From Bacteroidota bacterium (lineage in GTDB: Bacteria > Bacteroidota > Ignavibacteria > Ignavibacteriales > Melioribacteraceae): a stretch of 60,828 nt of DNA. Of this stretch, positions 19,195 to 29,300 are shown one piece after another (positions within the stretch are counted from its first letter, which is position 1; every line of letters begins with the position of its first letter). The stretch is taken from contig JAHISP010000083.1 in the NCBI GenBank assembly GCA_018818165.1, positions 1 through 60,828 of the forward strand. Direction: 5' to 3'. Both the position numbers and the translations under genes were made by a program. The notes beneath the pieces were generated by a model, which was not told the origin of the DNA, did no database searches, and saw only the letters and a program-made list of their open reading frames with translations.

Positions 19195-19287
19195 TTAGAG
19201 TTTCTTTTTATGTCTATTTTTTCTTAATCTTTTCTTTCTCTTATGAGTCGACATTTTATGACGTTTTCTTTTCTTTCCACTAGGCAT
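19195..19287 (-). CDS. AURKAIP1/COX24-like small basic protein
   Basis: A 30-residue, very basic protein beginning MPSGKKRKRHKMSTHKRK and ending in a run of Lys/Arg. About half its residues are Lys or Arg. The MPSGKKRKRHK-x3-HKRKKR pattern matches the short bacterial AURKAIP1/COX24-domain proteins widespread in Bacteroidota. These relate to mitochondrial ribosomal protein mS38, and a ribosome-associated role is plausible. The start has AAAGGAG 8 nt upstream. It follows the TPR gene by 13 nt, so they are probably co-transcribed. Gene-finding length cut-offs would usually miss it. Confidence 0.85.
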   Translation of the reverse strand: MPSGKKRKRHKMSTHKRKKRLRKNRHKKKL

Positions 19288-19300
19288 AGTGCTTTCTCCT

Positions 19301-19897
19301 TTAGTGATTATCTAATAAATTTTTTGCTTTAATTCCAATATCAGAATTTGGATCTATTTTAATTGCTTTTTCAAAATATTCTTGCGATTTGCTAATATTA
19401 CCTTTCGCAGAATTTACAATTCCTAAATTAAAATGTGCAATTTGGTGTTTAGGATTTATTAAAATCCCACTTTCCATTGTTTCAATAGCTGAATTATAAT
19501 TTCCAAGTTGGTAAAAACATACTCCCATATCAATAATTACATCAACATTTTTGGGGTCTTTAATTAAATATTTTTTATAATTCTCAATTGCTTTAACATA
19601 AAAGCCAGAATCATTTAATAAATGTGATAAACTTAATAATGAATTTAAATCTTCTGGATTATTTTTAACTTTTTCTTCAAGAAATTTAATTTCATTTAAA
19701 GAAGTTAAATCATGACTATTTTGATTTTGAGCAACATTTTCTGAGTTGTTTGCATTTTCAATTTCAACAACTTTAGGCCCATCAAAAGTTCCTGCAGAAT
19801 ACAAAATTATCATTCCAATAAAAGCTAAGAAAAAAGTAACATAAATTATTTTAGTTATATTTATCTCTAGCGATTTATTTTGTGGTTTATTTTTCAT
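19301..19897 (-). CDS. Membrane-anchored tetratricopeptide repeat protein
   Basis: A 198-residue protein with an N-terminal membrane helix at about 14-34 (IIYVTFFLAFIGMIILYSAG) and then a low-complexity Asn-rich linker. Three to four TPR units run from about residue 70 to the end (NPEDLNSLLSLSHLLNDSGF, DPKNVDVIIDMGVCFYQLGN, NPKHQIAHFNLGIVNSAKGN, and a final unit). TPRs are protein-protein interaction scaffolds; the partner is unknown. It sits between an HU gene (1-nt gap) and the COX24-like gene. Confidence 0.8.
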   Translation of the reverse strand: MKNKPQNKSLEINITKIIYVTFFLAFIGMIILYSAGTFDGPKVVEIENANNSENVAQNQNSHDLTSLNEIKFLEEKVKNNPEDLNSLLSLSHLLNDSGFYVKAIENYKKYLIKDPKNVDVIIDMGVCFYQLGNYNSAIETMESGILINPKHQIAHFNLGIVNSAKGNISKSQEYFEKAIKIDPNSDIGIKAKNLLDNH

Positions 19898-19898
19898 T

Positions 19899-20201
19899 TT
19901 AAGAATTACTTTCCTTTATTTTCATACCTTTATCAACTGCATTTTTAAAATCTTTCGAGAATTTAAATGTCGGTACAAAATGTTCATCAACAAAAACCTT
20001 TTCTCCCGTTCTTGGATTACGGGCATATCTTGAATTTTTCTTTTTTACTTTATAACTACCAAATCCTCTAATTTCAATTCCATTTCCATCACGTAATGAT
20101 TGAATAACTGTATTGAGGAATCCTTCAATAATTGCTTCAGTTTCTAATTTTGTTAAACCTGTACCTTCAGCAACTCTTTCCACGATATCAGCTTTGGTCA
20201 T
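19899..20201 (-). CDS. HU/IHF family DNA-binding protein
   Basis: A 100-residue nucleoid protein that bends DNA as a dimer. It starts MTKADIVERVAEGTGLTK and has the IRGFGSYKVKKKNSRYARNP segment. The family signature with the DNA-minor-groove arm is RNPRTGEKVFVDEHFVPTFK. Length and sequence fit HU/IHF; I cannot say which subtype it is functionally. TAAGGAT upstream of the ATG supports the start. It is probably the first gene of the HU-TPR-COX24-like operon. Confidence 0.95.
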   Translation of the reverse strand: MTKADIVERVAEGTGLTKLETEAIIEGFLNTVIQSLRDGNGIEIRGFGSYKVKKKNSRYARNPRTGEKVFVDEHFVPTFKFSKDFKNAVDKGMKIKESNS

Positions 20202-20476
20202 ACTAAATCCTTATTACTTATTTTAGAAAATATATTAGAGCTTCACAATTTATAAAAATACACTTAAATTTCAAAATCGAAATAAATATAAGTTTTTATT
20301 TATAAATAGGTTATGGAGTTAAATCAAATAATTTAAACTCTTTTTAAAATGAAAGATGCAGTATTTTATAAAAAACTGAAGGACTTATTTCTTTCAATGA
20401 ATAACATTGTATGGATTCAATTTGAAAGAGAGATTTAATAATGATATATTTGTTTTTAATAAATAATATTTGAGAT

Positions 20477-20911
20477 ATGGAATTATTACCAATTATATAC
20501 TGGAGTTTACTAGGCGTTGGTCTTTTAGCGCTTATTGTTATATTATTCTCTTTTATAACATTTAAATTCAGAAAAAAGCTTGGAAACATTCCCTCTACTG
20601 AAGTAAAAGGTAAAGAGCGTAATAAAAGAATAGTAGTTAAAAATCCGGAAAAATTACAAGCAGAAAAAAAGCATCACCCCAAAGTTCAGACTAGATCAAA
20701 ACAAAAAGCTGGAACTACTAATTCTAAAAGTAAAAGTTCTTCTGATGAAAACATTGGGCTTTATAAAAAGCCAACTAGGGAAACGCCTAAAAAAAGAGTA
20801 GAAATTCTGAACCAAAATATGGATGATAATTCATCAATGAAAAAACCTGTAAATAAAGACACAAAATTTCACTCTATAAAAATTGAATCAAAACAAGATG
20901 GTTGGAATTAA
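20477..20911 (+). CDS. Hypothetical single-pass membrane protein with basic tail
   Basis: 144 residues with one N-terminal membrane helix (about 5-29, IIYWSLLGVGLLALIVILFSF). A long hydrophilic, Lys/Ser-rich and probably disordered cytoplasmic tail follows. No domain is recognised. TTTGAGAT precedes the ATG, which is a weak ribosome-binding site. The gene converges on pepF, with 8 nt between the stops. The clear helix and start context suggest it is real, but function is unknown. Confidence 0.6.
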   Translation: MELLPIIYWSLLGVGLLALIVILFSFITFKFRKKLGNIPSTEVKGKERNKRIVVKNPEKLQAEKKHHPKVQTRSKQKAGTTNSKSKSSSDENIGLYKKPTRETPKKRVEILNQNMDDNSSMKKPVNKDTKFHSIKIESKQDGWN

Positions 20912-20919
20912 TTTTTATT

Positions 20920-22764
20920 TCAAATTAAAGACTCGAGTAAATCCAAAAGTTTAGTCATTTTTTTAGTAATAGCAATTATTGGTGTCGATGTAGTCATATC
21001 AATACCAGCTTTCTTTAACACTTCAATTGGATAATCTGAACTTCCCGCATGAAGAAAAGATAAATATTTTTCAACTGCAACATTTCCTTCATTTTTAATT
21101 TTTTGAGAAAGAGTTTCTGAAGCCGCAAAACTTGTAGCATACTGGTAAACATAAAAATTGTAATAGAAATGTGGAACTCTTGCCCAAGTGTAAGTTTCTT
21201 CATCATCCAGAGTCATTTCACTTCCCCAAAATTGAAGATGCAATTCACCATACAATTTTGACAACACATCAGGTGTAAGAGCTTCACCTTTATAGTTTAT
21301 TTCATGAACTATTTGCTCAAACTTAGCAAAAAGAGTTTGTCGGTAAAAAGTAGTTACAATATTGTTGATATTCTTTTCAATTAATGAAAGTTTTTCGTCT
21401 TTGCTTTCTGCCTTTTCAATCAAGTAATCCAGCAATAAAGCTTCATTAACAGTTGATGCAACTTCAGCAACAAATATTGAATAATTTGCATAAGGATACG
21501 GCTGACTTTCCCCAGTATAATAGGAATGCATATTGTGCCCCATTTCGTGAGTTAAAGTAAATATATCATTCAACTCATCGCTCCAATTTAGAAGCACATA
21601 AGGATGAACTCCAAATGTAGTACCAGAAGAATAAGCACCGCTTCTTTTCGATTTTGTTTCAAAAACATCAATCCAGCGATTATTAAAAGCAAATTTGACA
21701 TCATTTATATATTTATCACCAAGCGGATTTAGAGAGTTTAGAACCATTTTCATTCCATCCTCAAATAAATATTTTTTCTTTACAGATGGAAATAAAGTAA
21801 CATATGCATCATAAGCATGAAAAGAATCTAGATTAAGTATTTTCTTTTTCAAACTTGCCCATCTGTGCAGTGGTTCTAAATTTTGGGATACAGTATTAAC
21901 TAAATTATCGTATACAGAAAGAGGAATATTATTTGCATTCAATGCAGCTTCTCTGCTGGAAGAATAATTTCTAGTTTGAGCATTAAAATATTCTGCTTTT
22001 ATATTACCACTAAACAATGCTCCAAGTGTATTTTTATGCTCAACAAATGGGATGTAAAAATTTTCATAAAAACGCTTTCTATAATCCCTGTCTAAAGAGT
22101 ACATTGCTGAGCTATATCTTCCTTGAGTGATTTCAATATCATTCCCATTTTCATCTTTAATTGTTGGAAATTTCAAATCTGCATTAGTTAATAATCCGAA
22201 AACAGAGGATGCAACTTGAAGCGCAGGAGATACATTTGCCATTATTCTTTCTTCATCTGCACTTAATGTATGCGCTTTGGTTCTTAATAAGTCATCTATT
22301 AAATGTCTATATATTGTTAAATCTTTATTCTCATTTATAAAATTATTTAGTTTATCTTCTGAAATTTTTAATATTTCAGGTTTAATAAAAGAGGATGCTG
22401 CAGAAAGTTTAGAGGCAAGAATCATTAATCTATCGTACATTCCCTGATATTTTTCATAACTCAAATCTAAATCCTTTGCCAACATTGCATATAAATGAAG
22501 TCTGTCAAGGATAATTCCTATTTTTTCGTCATACTTTAAACATTTTAACAAATTTTCTGCGGATTTACCCAAAGTGCCCATAAATTTGCTAAGCTCAATA
22601 GTTTTATTTTCAATTTCCTTAAATTCTTTTTCCCAATCTTCATCCGATTTATAGATGTCCTTCAAATTCCATTTGTATTTATCATCTATATTTTCTCTTT
22701 TTAGTAATCCAGAATTTATTTCTTCGTGATCAAGATACTTTTCATTTTTAATTCCACTTAACAC
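20920..22764 (-). CDS. pepF: Oligoendopeptidase F (M3 metallopeptidase)
   Basis: A 614-residue cytoplasmic zinc peptidase of family M3, which cleaves short peptides. The zinc-binding HExxH is visible in FTLTHEMGHNMHSYY, with the downstream glutamate in YSIFVAEVASTVNEALL. The N-terminal part has the all-helical M3 architecture (WNLKDIYKSDEDWEKEFKEI) and the C-terminus has FWGSEMTLDDEETYTWARVP. The start is a GTG with GGGGAAG close upstream; no in-frame ATG is nearby. It lies 28 nt after the AddA-like gene and may belong to its transcript. Confidence 0.95.
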   Translation of the reverse strand: MLSGIKNEKYLDHEEINSGLLKRENIDDKYKWNLKDIYKSDEDWEKEFKEIENKTIELSKFMGTLGKSAENLLKCLKYDEKIGIILDRLHLYAMLAKDLDLSYEKYQGMYDRLMILASKLSAASSFIKPEILKISEDKLNNFINENKDLTIYRHLIDDLLRTKAHTLSADEERIMANVSPALQVASSVFGLLTNADLKFPTIKDENGNDIEITQGRYSSAMYSLDRDYRKRFYENFYIPFVEHKNTLGALFSGNIKAEYFNAQTRNYSSSREAALNANNIPLSVYDNLVNTVSQNLEPLHRWASLKKKILNLDSFHAYDAYVTLFPSVKKKYLFEDGMKMVLNSLNPLGDKYINDVKFAFNNRWIDVFETKSKRSGAYSSGTTFGVHPYVLLNWSDELNDIFTLTHEMGHNMHSYYTGESQPYPYANYSIFVAEVASTVNEALLLDYLIEKAESKDEKLSLIEKNINNIVTTFYRQTLFAKFEQIVHEINYKGEALTPDVLSKLYGELHLQFWGSEMTLDDEETYTWARVPHFYYNFYVYQYATSFAASETLSQKIKNEGNVAVEKYLSFLHAGSSDYPIEVLKKAGIDMTTSTPIIAITKKMTKLLDLLESLI

Positions 22765-22792
22765 AACTTCCCCGCTATTCTAATCTTATTAT

Positions 22793-25700
22793 TTATTCAA
22801 CTATACAATTATAATTTTTATCTGAAAAATAACAACTTTTGCAATGAGATTTATTTTTATTATAAATACTATTTCTCATTGCTGTTATTCCAAGATGCAT
22901 ATTAGTTTCAAATTCTTGAAGTATTTCTTTAGTAACATTTATTGACGCATTTTCATCTGGGGCTTCAATAAAAACAAGTTTACAGACTATATTTTCAATC
23001 AGTGGATTCATTCTGTTTACTAAATAAGCATAAAACATAAGCTGATATTTATAATTCTCCAATTTTTCTTGTGCAGAATATTTCTTTAAACTATCAGTTT
23101 TATAATCTATAATGTGGGCAGTACCATTTTCAAAAATTATTTTATCAATAATTCCATAAAGATAAAAGTCTTTTTGCTTGATGTATATTTCATATTCATT
23201 TTTATAATTATCAAACTTACTTATGCTTCTATAAATATCTGAATCGTAATAATTATTTACCATATTTACAATTGTCAATTTAGTTTCTTGTAGTTCGTTA
23301 GCGCTCAACACTTCAGAATTTAATAGCAGAAGTTCCTCAACTCTTTTTACCAAATTCTCTCTAGCTGTCTCTTCTTCTAATAATTTATGAATAATACTGC
23401 CTTGAACATTTGCTGGAATGGAAATATTTTCACCTATATTTTCATTGCTGAAATCCAAATACACATCTTGTTCCTTCTCTTTGTAAAAAAGAGAAGTAAA
23501 ACCTAAATCATAAACCAAATTATATTTTAGTGGACATTGATTATATACAGATATTTTACTTGCTGAAATTATCTCGTTTTGTTCAACATCGCTTATTGAA
23601 TTGATTTTAATTTGCAATGAACTATCTTCAATTTCATAAAACTCATTTTTACTTATTCCATTTTCAGTTTCAGTTTCAATTTGCTTAATAAATGGTATTT
23701 CTAAATTCACTTCTGTTTCTGAATTAGTAAATCCATTTTCACCTTCTCGCATAAAAGTAATATTTCCTGAAATTTTCTTAATTCCAACAAACTCTTCAAT
23801 TCTAAGTCCCTCTTTAAATAATGCGAGAAAAGATTGGTTTGCCGGCACCGCATCTACTTTCAAGGTTGCTGAAATAAACAGATAGCTTTCTGCCCGTGTA
23901 ACTGCAACATATAAAAGCCTTTTCAACTCTGCATTGCTTTTCTTCATACTTATATAGTTGTAAATTCCAATTATGGGTGCGGTAGTATTAGTTTCGGAAT
24001 AGCTTTCGTTAGAAGTTTTTGTTAAAATACCAAATTCCTTATCAATGCTTATGCTTTTTGATTTTACTTTATCATCCAATCCCTTGCTATTTGTATCAAT
24101 TAAAAAAAGCACTGGAAACTCCAAACCTTTAGAAGCATGAATTGTCATAAGTTTAACATTTTTATCATTTTCCGAAATAACAGCTTGGCTTTCATCTTCT
24201 GTTTTATCAATACCCTCTCTAAGAAATGAAACAAAATCATAAAGTGTTGTTGAACCCTTATCCAAAAATGAAACAGCTGTACTTATTAGTTTATCCAAAT
24301 TTGAAAATATTTGTTTACTGTTTTTTAAGATTGCAACCTTACTCCAATAACCTGATTCCTGCAAAACATCTCTTAGCAATACTGAAAGTTGCTTTGATTT
24401 TGCATTCTGAATATCAGCTATTAACTGAAAGGTTATATCTTTAAACTCTACGTTTGTATTGCTAAACAATAACAGTTTTTCATAAAAGGATTCACCATTA
24501 AGTTTTGATATTTCAAATAATGATTTATCAGATCTCACAAAAAATGGTGAACGCAAAATTGCTATTAAAGCTTCATCGTTTTTGGGATTTAAAAGAAAAC
24601 TTAAATAATTATAAACGTCATATATTTCTTGTCGTTGATAAAAACCTTTTCCACCATATATTTGATAAGGGATATTTAATTTTTGCAACTCTTTTTCCAA
24701 CTCAACAAAAACTTTTCTTTTACGAGCAAGGATAGCAATATCTTTAAACTCAATATTATTATTTTCTACTAGTTCAATTATTTTTTTTGCAACCAACCTA
24801 TATTCGCTTTCCGAATCCTGACTTCCATCTGAAATCAGAAATGCAATTTCACTCTCTTTATCTTCCTTCTTTGCATAAATTAACTCATCATATTTTACTT
24901 CGTTAAACATCAAGTTTGGGCTTTCAAATAATTTCCCAAATAATTTATTTGTGAATAAAGTTAGTTCCTTTGATAAACGAAAACTATGTGGCAACTGAAG
25001 CAAACTGTTTTCATCATTAGCGTTTTTAATTGCGTCCTTTGTTTTATTGAAGATTTGTAAGTCAGCCCCGCGAAACATATATATACTCTGCTTCTCATCA
25101 CCAACAATAAATAAGTTCCCACGATTAAGATAATCCAGAATTGGTATAAATATATTATACTGCGTCTCGTTAGTATCTTGATATTCATCTATCATAAAAT
25201 ATTCATATCGTGAGGCTAGATAAGATTTTACATCATCACGCTGAACTAATTTTTCTGCCATGAGTAACAAATCTTCAAAATCAAGAAATCCCCTTTGCAT
25301 TTTTTTCTGGTTATACCTTGCCATTATAGGCTTCCATAAATTTAGAATATCATAACCACATTTTGCCAGTTCTAGTTCTGCCGATTTATAATCATCTGAG
25401 TAATCAATGATTTTAAATTCAGAATAAAAATTCTCAACAAAATCGATATTATTATAAATGCCCTCTCTAAATTTATTTGGTAAATATCCAGTTGCCTTAA
25501 TTGTTCCCTTCAGAATTAATATTTCGGCAAAAATATTTTTAACAATTGATATCGTAGCAAAAATATCATTTTGATTCTTTGTTGAAACTAACAATTTTTT
25601 TACACGTGCAACTATTTCATTTTCATGTTTAATTGATTCCGCCCTTTCATTTATTGTTTCCACTGCGGTGAACAAGTGTTTAATGTTTTCCGAAAATATT

Positions 25701-26338
25701 AGCTCAAAAAACATCTCAAATTTATTTCTAAATATTTCAGCAGTTTCAGTATCACTTTGTTTGTAAAGGGTTTCTTCTAACTTTTCAATATCCTGCCTTC
25801 TGGAAATCATTCCTTTTAACACAGATTTTAATATTTTTTTTGAACCAAGCAGTCTGATATTTCGTTTTACAAATTCAATTAAGGAATCATTGTTGCGTAT
25901 AGTTTTTTGTATTATTTCATCAATAGAAGAAGAAATTAGTTCGTCCGAAACTCGTTGATCAATCGGAATAAAATTTGCATCTATTCCAGCTTCAGTTGGA
26001 AATTCCTTCAATAACTCCGTACAAAAGGAATGGATTGTTGATATTTTTGCAGATACTAGTTCTCTTCTTAATCTTTCCAGTTTTTTTATTTGAGAACTTT
26101 GGGTTTCCTCTTTCAATCTTGTTTCAATTTCACCAGCAATTCTTTTGTATAATTCAGATGCAGCTTTTTCTGTAAAAGTAATTGCAACAATATTGTTAAG
26201 TGAAATATTTTCCTCATAAAGTATTGACAAAAAACGTCGCACTAACACAAATGTTTTTCCAGAACCAGCATTAGCAGTTAGCGAAATATGTCTACTATGA
26301 TTTAAAGCTTCTTTTTGATATTGTGTTAAATTATACAT
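22793..26338 (-). CDS. addA: AddA/RecB-like UvrD-family helicase with C-terminal PD-(D/E)XK nuclease
   Basis: An 1181-residue superfamily-1A helicase-nuclease for double-strand-break end processing. Walker A is SLTANAGSGKTFVLV (about 15-29). Other motifs are FLDFEDLLLMAE, MIDEYQDTNETQYNIF (Walker B), VGDEKQSIYMFRGAD, KLMTIHASKGLEFPVLFL and RLLYVAVTRAESYLFI. The nuclease core shows GIIDKIIFENGTAHIIDYKTDS. YNQCPLKYNLVYDLG and the terminal HCKSCYFSDKNYNC supply four cysteines in the arrangement of the Fe-S staple seen in AddB/Cas4-type nucleases. No addB neighbour is present. It overlaps the histidine kinase by 8 nt. Confidence 0.88.
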   Translation of the reverse strand: MYNLTQYQKEALNHSRHISLTANAGSGKTFVLVRRFLSILYEENISLNNIVAITFTEKAASELYKRIAGEIETRLKEETQSSQIKKLERLRRELVSAKISTIHSFCTELLKEFPTEAGIDANFIPIDQRVSDELISSSIDEIIQKTIRNNDSLIEFVKRNIRLLGSKKILKSVLKGMISRRQDIEKLEETLYKQSDTETAEIFRNKFEMFFELIFSENIKHLFTAVETINERAESIKHENEIVARVKKLLVSTKNQNDIFATISIVKNIFAEILILKGTIKATGYLPNKFREGIYNNIDFVENFYSEFKIIDYSDDYKSAELELAKCGYDILNLWKPIMARYNQKKMQRGFLDFEDLLLMAEKLVQRDDVKSYLASRYEYFMIDEYQDTNETQYNIFIPILDYLNRGNLFIVGDEKQSIYMFRGADLQIFNKTKDAIKNANDENSLLQLPHSFRLSKELTLFTNKLFGKLFESPNLMFNEVKYDELIYAKKEDKESEIAFLISDGSQDSESEYRLVAKKIIELVENNNIEFKDIAILARKRKVFVELEKELQKLNIPYQIYGGKGFYQRQEIYDVYNYLSFLLNPKNDEALIAILRSPFFVRSDKSLFEISKLNGESFYEKLLLFSNTNVEFKDITFQLIADIQNAKSKQLSVLLRDVLQESGYWSKVAILKNSKQIFSNLDKLISTAVSFLDKGSTTLYDFVSFLREGIDKTEDESQAVISENDKNVKLMTIHASKGLEFPVLFLIDTNSKGLDDKVKSKSISIDKEFGILTKTSNESYSETNTTAPIIGIYNYISMKKSNAELKRLLYVAVTRAESYLFISATLKVDAVPANQSFLALFKEGLRIEEFVGIKKISGNITFMREGENGFTNSETEVNLEIPFIKQIETETENGISKNEFYEIEDSSLQIKINSISDVEQNEIISASKISVYNQCPLKYNLVYDLGFTSLFYKEKEQDVYLDFSNENIGENISIPANVQGSIIHKLLEEETARENLVKRVEELLLLNSEVLSANELQETKLTIVNMVNNYYDSDIYRSISKFDNYKNEYEIYIKQKDFYLYGIIDKIIFENGTAHIIDYKTDSLKKYSAQEKLENYKYQLMFYAYLVNRMNPLIENIVCKLVFIEAPDENASINVTKEILQEFETNMHLGITAMRNSIYNKNKSHCKSCYFSDKNYNCIVE

Positions 26339-29300
26339 CTGTTCTTATTTCTATTTTTATTGTTGTACCCTTTTCAGAAGTTTGCTCAACAAATATTTCA
26401 CCATTTGTTTGATTTAAAAATCTTTTTATCAAAGCTAACCCAAGACCCATTCCATTTTTCTTAGTAGTAAAATTTTCTTCAAATATTCTTGACAAAATTG
26501 AACTTGCAATTCCAGAACCATTATCTTTAATTAGTAATTCCACCTTTCCATAATTTTGGACAGCAAATATAATAATTTCCTTTGCATTAGCTTGAATTGA
26601 ATTTCTTATAAGATTAATCATCATCCTTTGGAATTGCTCTTTATCACTAGTTACTATTATGCTAGTTTCACTTGATGAAATATTTATTGAACAATCTTCG
26701 TCAATAAATAAATCTACTATTTCATTTACTAAAACTAGCACATCCAATTTTTCCAATTTTAAACTTGGCATTTTTGCAAAATTAGAGAACTCGGAAGCGA
26801 TATTTTTCAATGTATCAATTTGGTTAATAATAGTTGACGTTACTTTCTCAAAAATTGAATTATACTTTTCACTTTTGTCATTGTGAGCAGCAACTAAATG
26901 CTGAACAGCTAATTTCATTGGAGTTAAAGGATTTTTTATTTCATGAGCAACTTGCTTTGCCATTTCACGCCAAGCTGATTCTCTTTCAACTTCAGCCAAC
27001 TCAATTTGATTTTTTTTAAGTTCTCTAACCATTAAATTAAAGCCTTCTATTAGCTCTTTTACTTCCCCACTTTGATTATTATGAAGTTGAATGTCCATAT
27101 CACCATGGCTCACTGAGCGAGTAGCTTTTGTAAGTTTTTCAATGGGAGATGATATTTGATTAGCTAGAATAGTGCTTAAAATAATAATAAAAATAATTGC
27201 AAGTGAATATGTGCCAAATAGGAACACATTCAATTCAAGTCCGCTCATTGGTAACTGGTAATTATTAAATAAATCCGTCACCTTTATTATGAACTCTTCT
27301 CCTGAAATATCTGATTTATGGTAAAGCGTGTTATAAAAGAATTTTTCAATGTTCTCTTCCACAATTACTTCTTTCATTCCATATTTATTTATAGCTACAA
27401 GCACATCTGGATTAAGTATTAGCGGCAACAGTCCAATTCTGTAATATGTTCCTTGAGAGCTATAGATAAGATTTTCATTTTCATAAATGGAGTAATTTAT
27501 TCCAAGATCCTTTGTTGCTTTATCAAAAATTGATTGCATTTTTAGTGAAGAAGAATTTATATATGTATTTATATACTCTTCAACACTATCAGCACGTTTT
27601 CCTAATTTATAGTTAATTGTTTGTTCATTTTTTCCATCAGTAATATTCTTAAAGTACCAAGCCAATAGAATTAAGGGAATTATAGAAACTATAAGTAATG
27701 AGATAAGAATTTTTGATTTGAAACTTATTCTGAAATTTTTCCATTCATTGTATTTAATTAAAATTGTTATAATTAATAGAACAAAAATCATTATGCTATG
27801 AATAAAAAACACTTTGAAAAAGTCGAACAAATTCCAAGTAATATCTTTATCACTTAAACCGACAGCAATTAGCTTTTCTCCATTTTTATCAGCATATTTT
27901 TTAATATAAAAGATATTGTTTTCGCCATCAATATCAATATTTTTCCAAACTTCTTCGTTCTTTACCAGTGGAGTATTTTTTATTGCTTCTTCTTCGCGTT
28001 TTGTCAAAAATATGTTTGTAAAATAATTTGTAATCTGGTTATTTCTAAACTCATATATTTTTAGCAAATCTAAGTTAACAGAAAGCTTTTTAAAAGGATT
28101 AATTGAACTAATTAGTTTATCATTGTTTTCAGTTTCTATATTAAAAGCATCATAAACAGCTACTATTTCTACGTAGCCAACCAAGCTTTTTCTATCTTCT
28201 ATTTTTGTTATTACCGATATTATTTTGCTTGAAGTTTTTTCGTTGAAAACATCAATTTTCCTTGCAACCTTATTTCCGCTTTCAAGCTCATCCCAATTCC
28301 ACCAAAACGGTTTATTTAATTTGTACTCGAAACTGCCAATGAGATTTTTATTTATATCAATTATATTAATTACTGAAGCCTGTACTTCTGTAGAAAGATA
28401 AGTTTTAGTCCATAGCAAAAATGCTTCGGCGTTAAGGTTGTTATTAGGCGCAGCTATTTTTGTAGCCAAGGTTGTATCATTTATCGCCTTGTTTAACGCA
28501 TCATCCACATAGTACTCATACAAACCCACGTTTGATCTGGTAAGTTCATTTGAAATAGTTTTAAGTGAATTTATTTCCAATTGAGTATTAAAAAAATTAA
28601 GGAACGATATTGATAAAATAGAGCCAGAAAATAGCAAAGTTACCATTTTTGTTAAATTACTTACTTTATAATATTTCCAATAAGAAGATATTCCAAAAAC
28701 AAACAGCAAAAAAAACAGACTAAATAATATTGAGCTTTTAGCAAAAAAGAATTCATCAATTAAAATAAAAGCTAGTAAAACTAAAAAAAGCAAAGGAACA
28801 AAAATATAATTTCTAATTCTCATTATTCCGTTGCTAAGCTCAATTAATAATGAGATAAATGTGATTGAAAACAAAGCTGTTGTAAGACCAATTAAGAAAA
28901 TATTTAGATACATAAAAATTGTTTGATAACTGGCGTACAATGATGCATCTTTGAAATATAGAATGGAAGAATCGAATATTATACTTTTAAGTGCTGACGC
29001 AAAACCATTATATAAAAGAATTATCAAAGATAATATTATGATGATTAACAACACTTTATTTGCTTTTCTTAAATTTTCAAAATTATTTTTGTTTGGGAAA
29101 GAGAAGAATATTTTAATACTTAATAGTAACACTGCTGTAATTGTTAAAAATAATTCAAGCGGTGATTTTGTCAATCCAAAAGCAAAAGTTGAGGAAAAGT
29201 AAATAGGGTTAATTAAGTCTGAAAACCCTAGATAGTCACCAATGCTGAGTATATAAATAATTATTCTTATAGTAATTATAGAAAATGTGAAGTAGATAAT

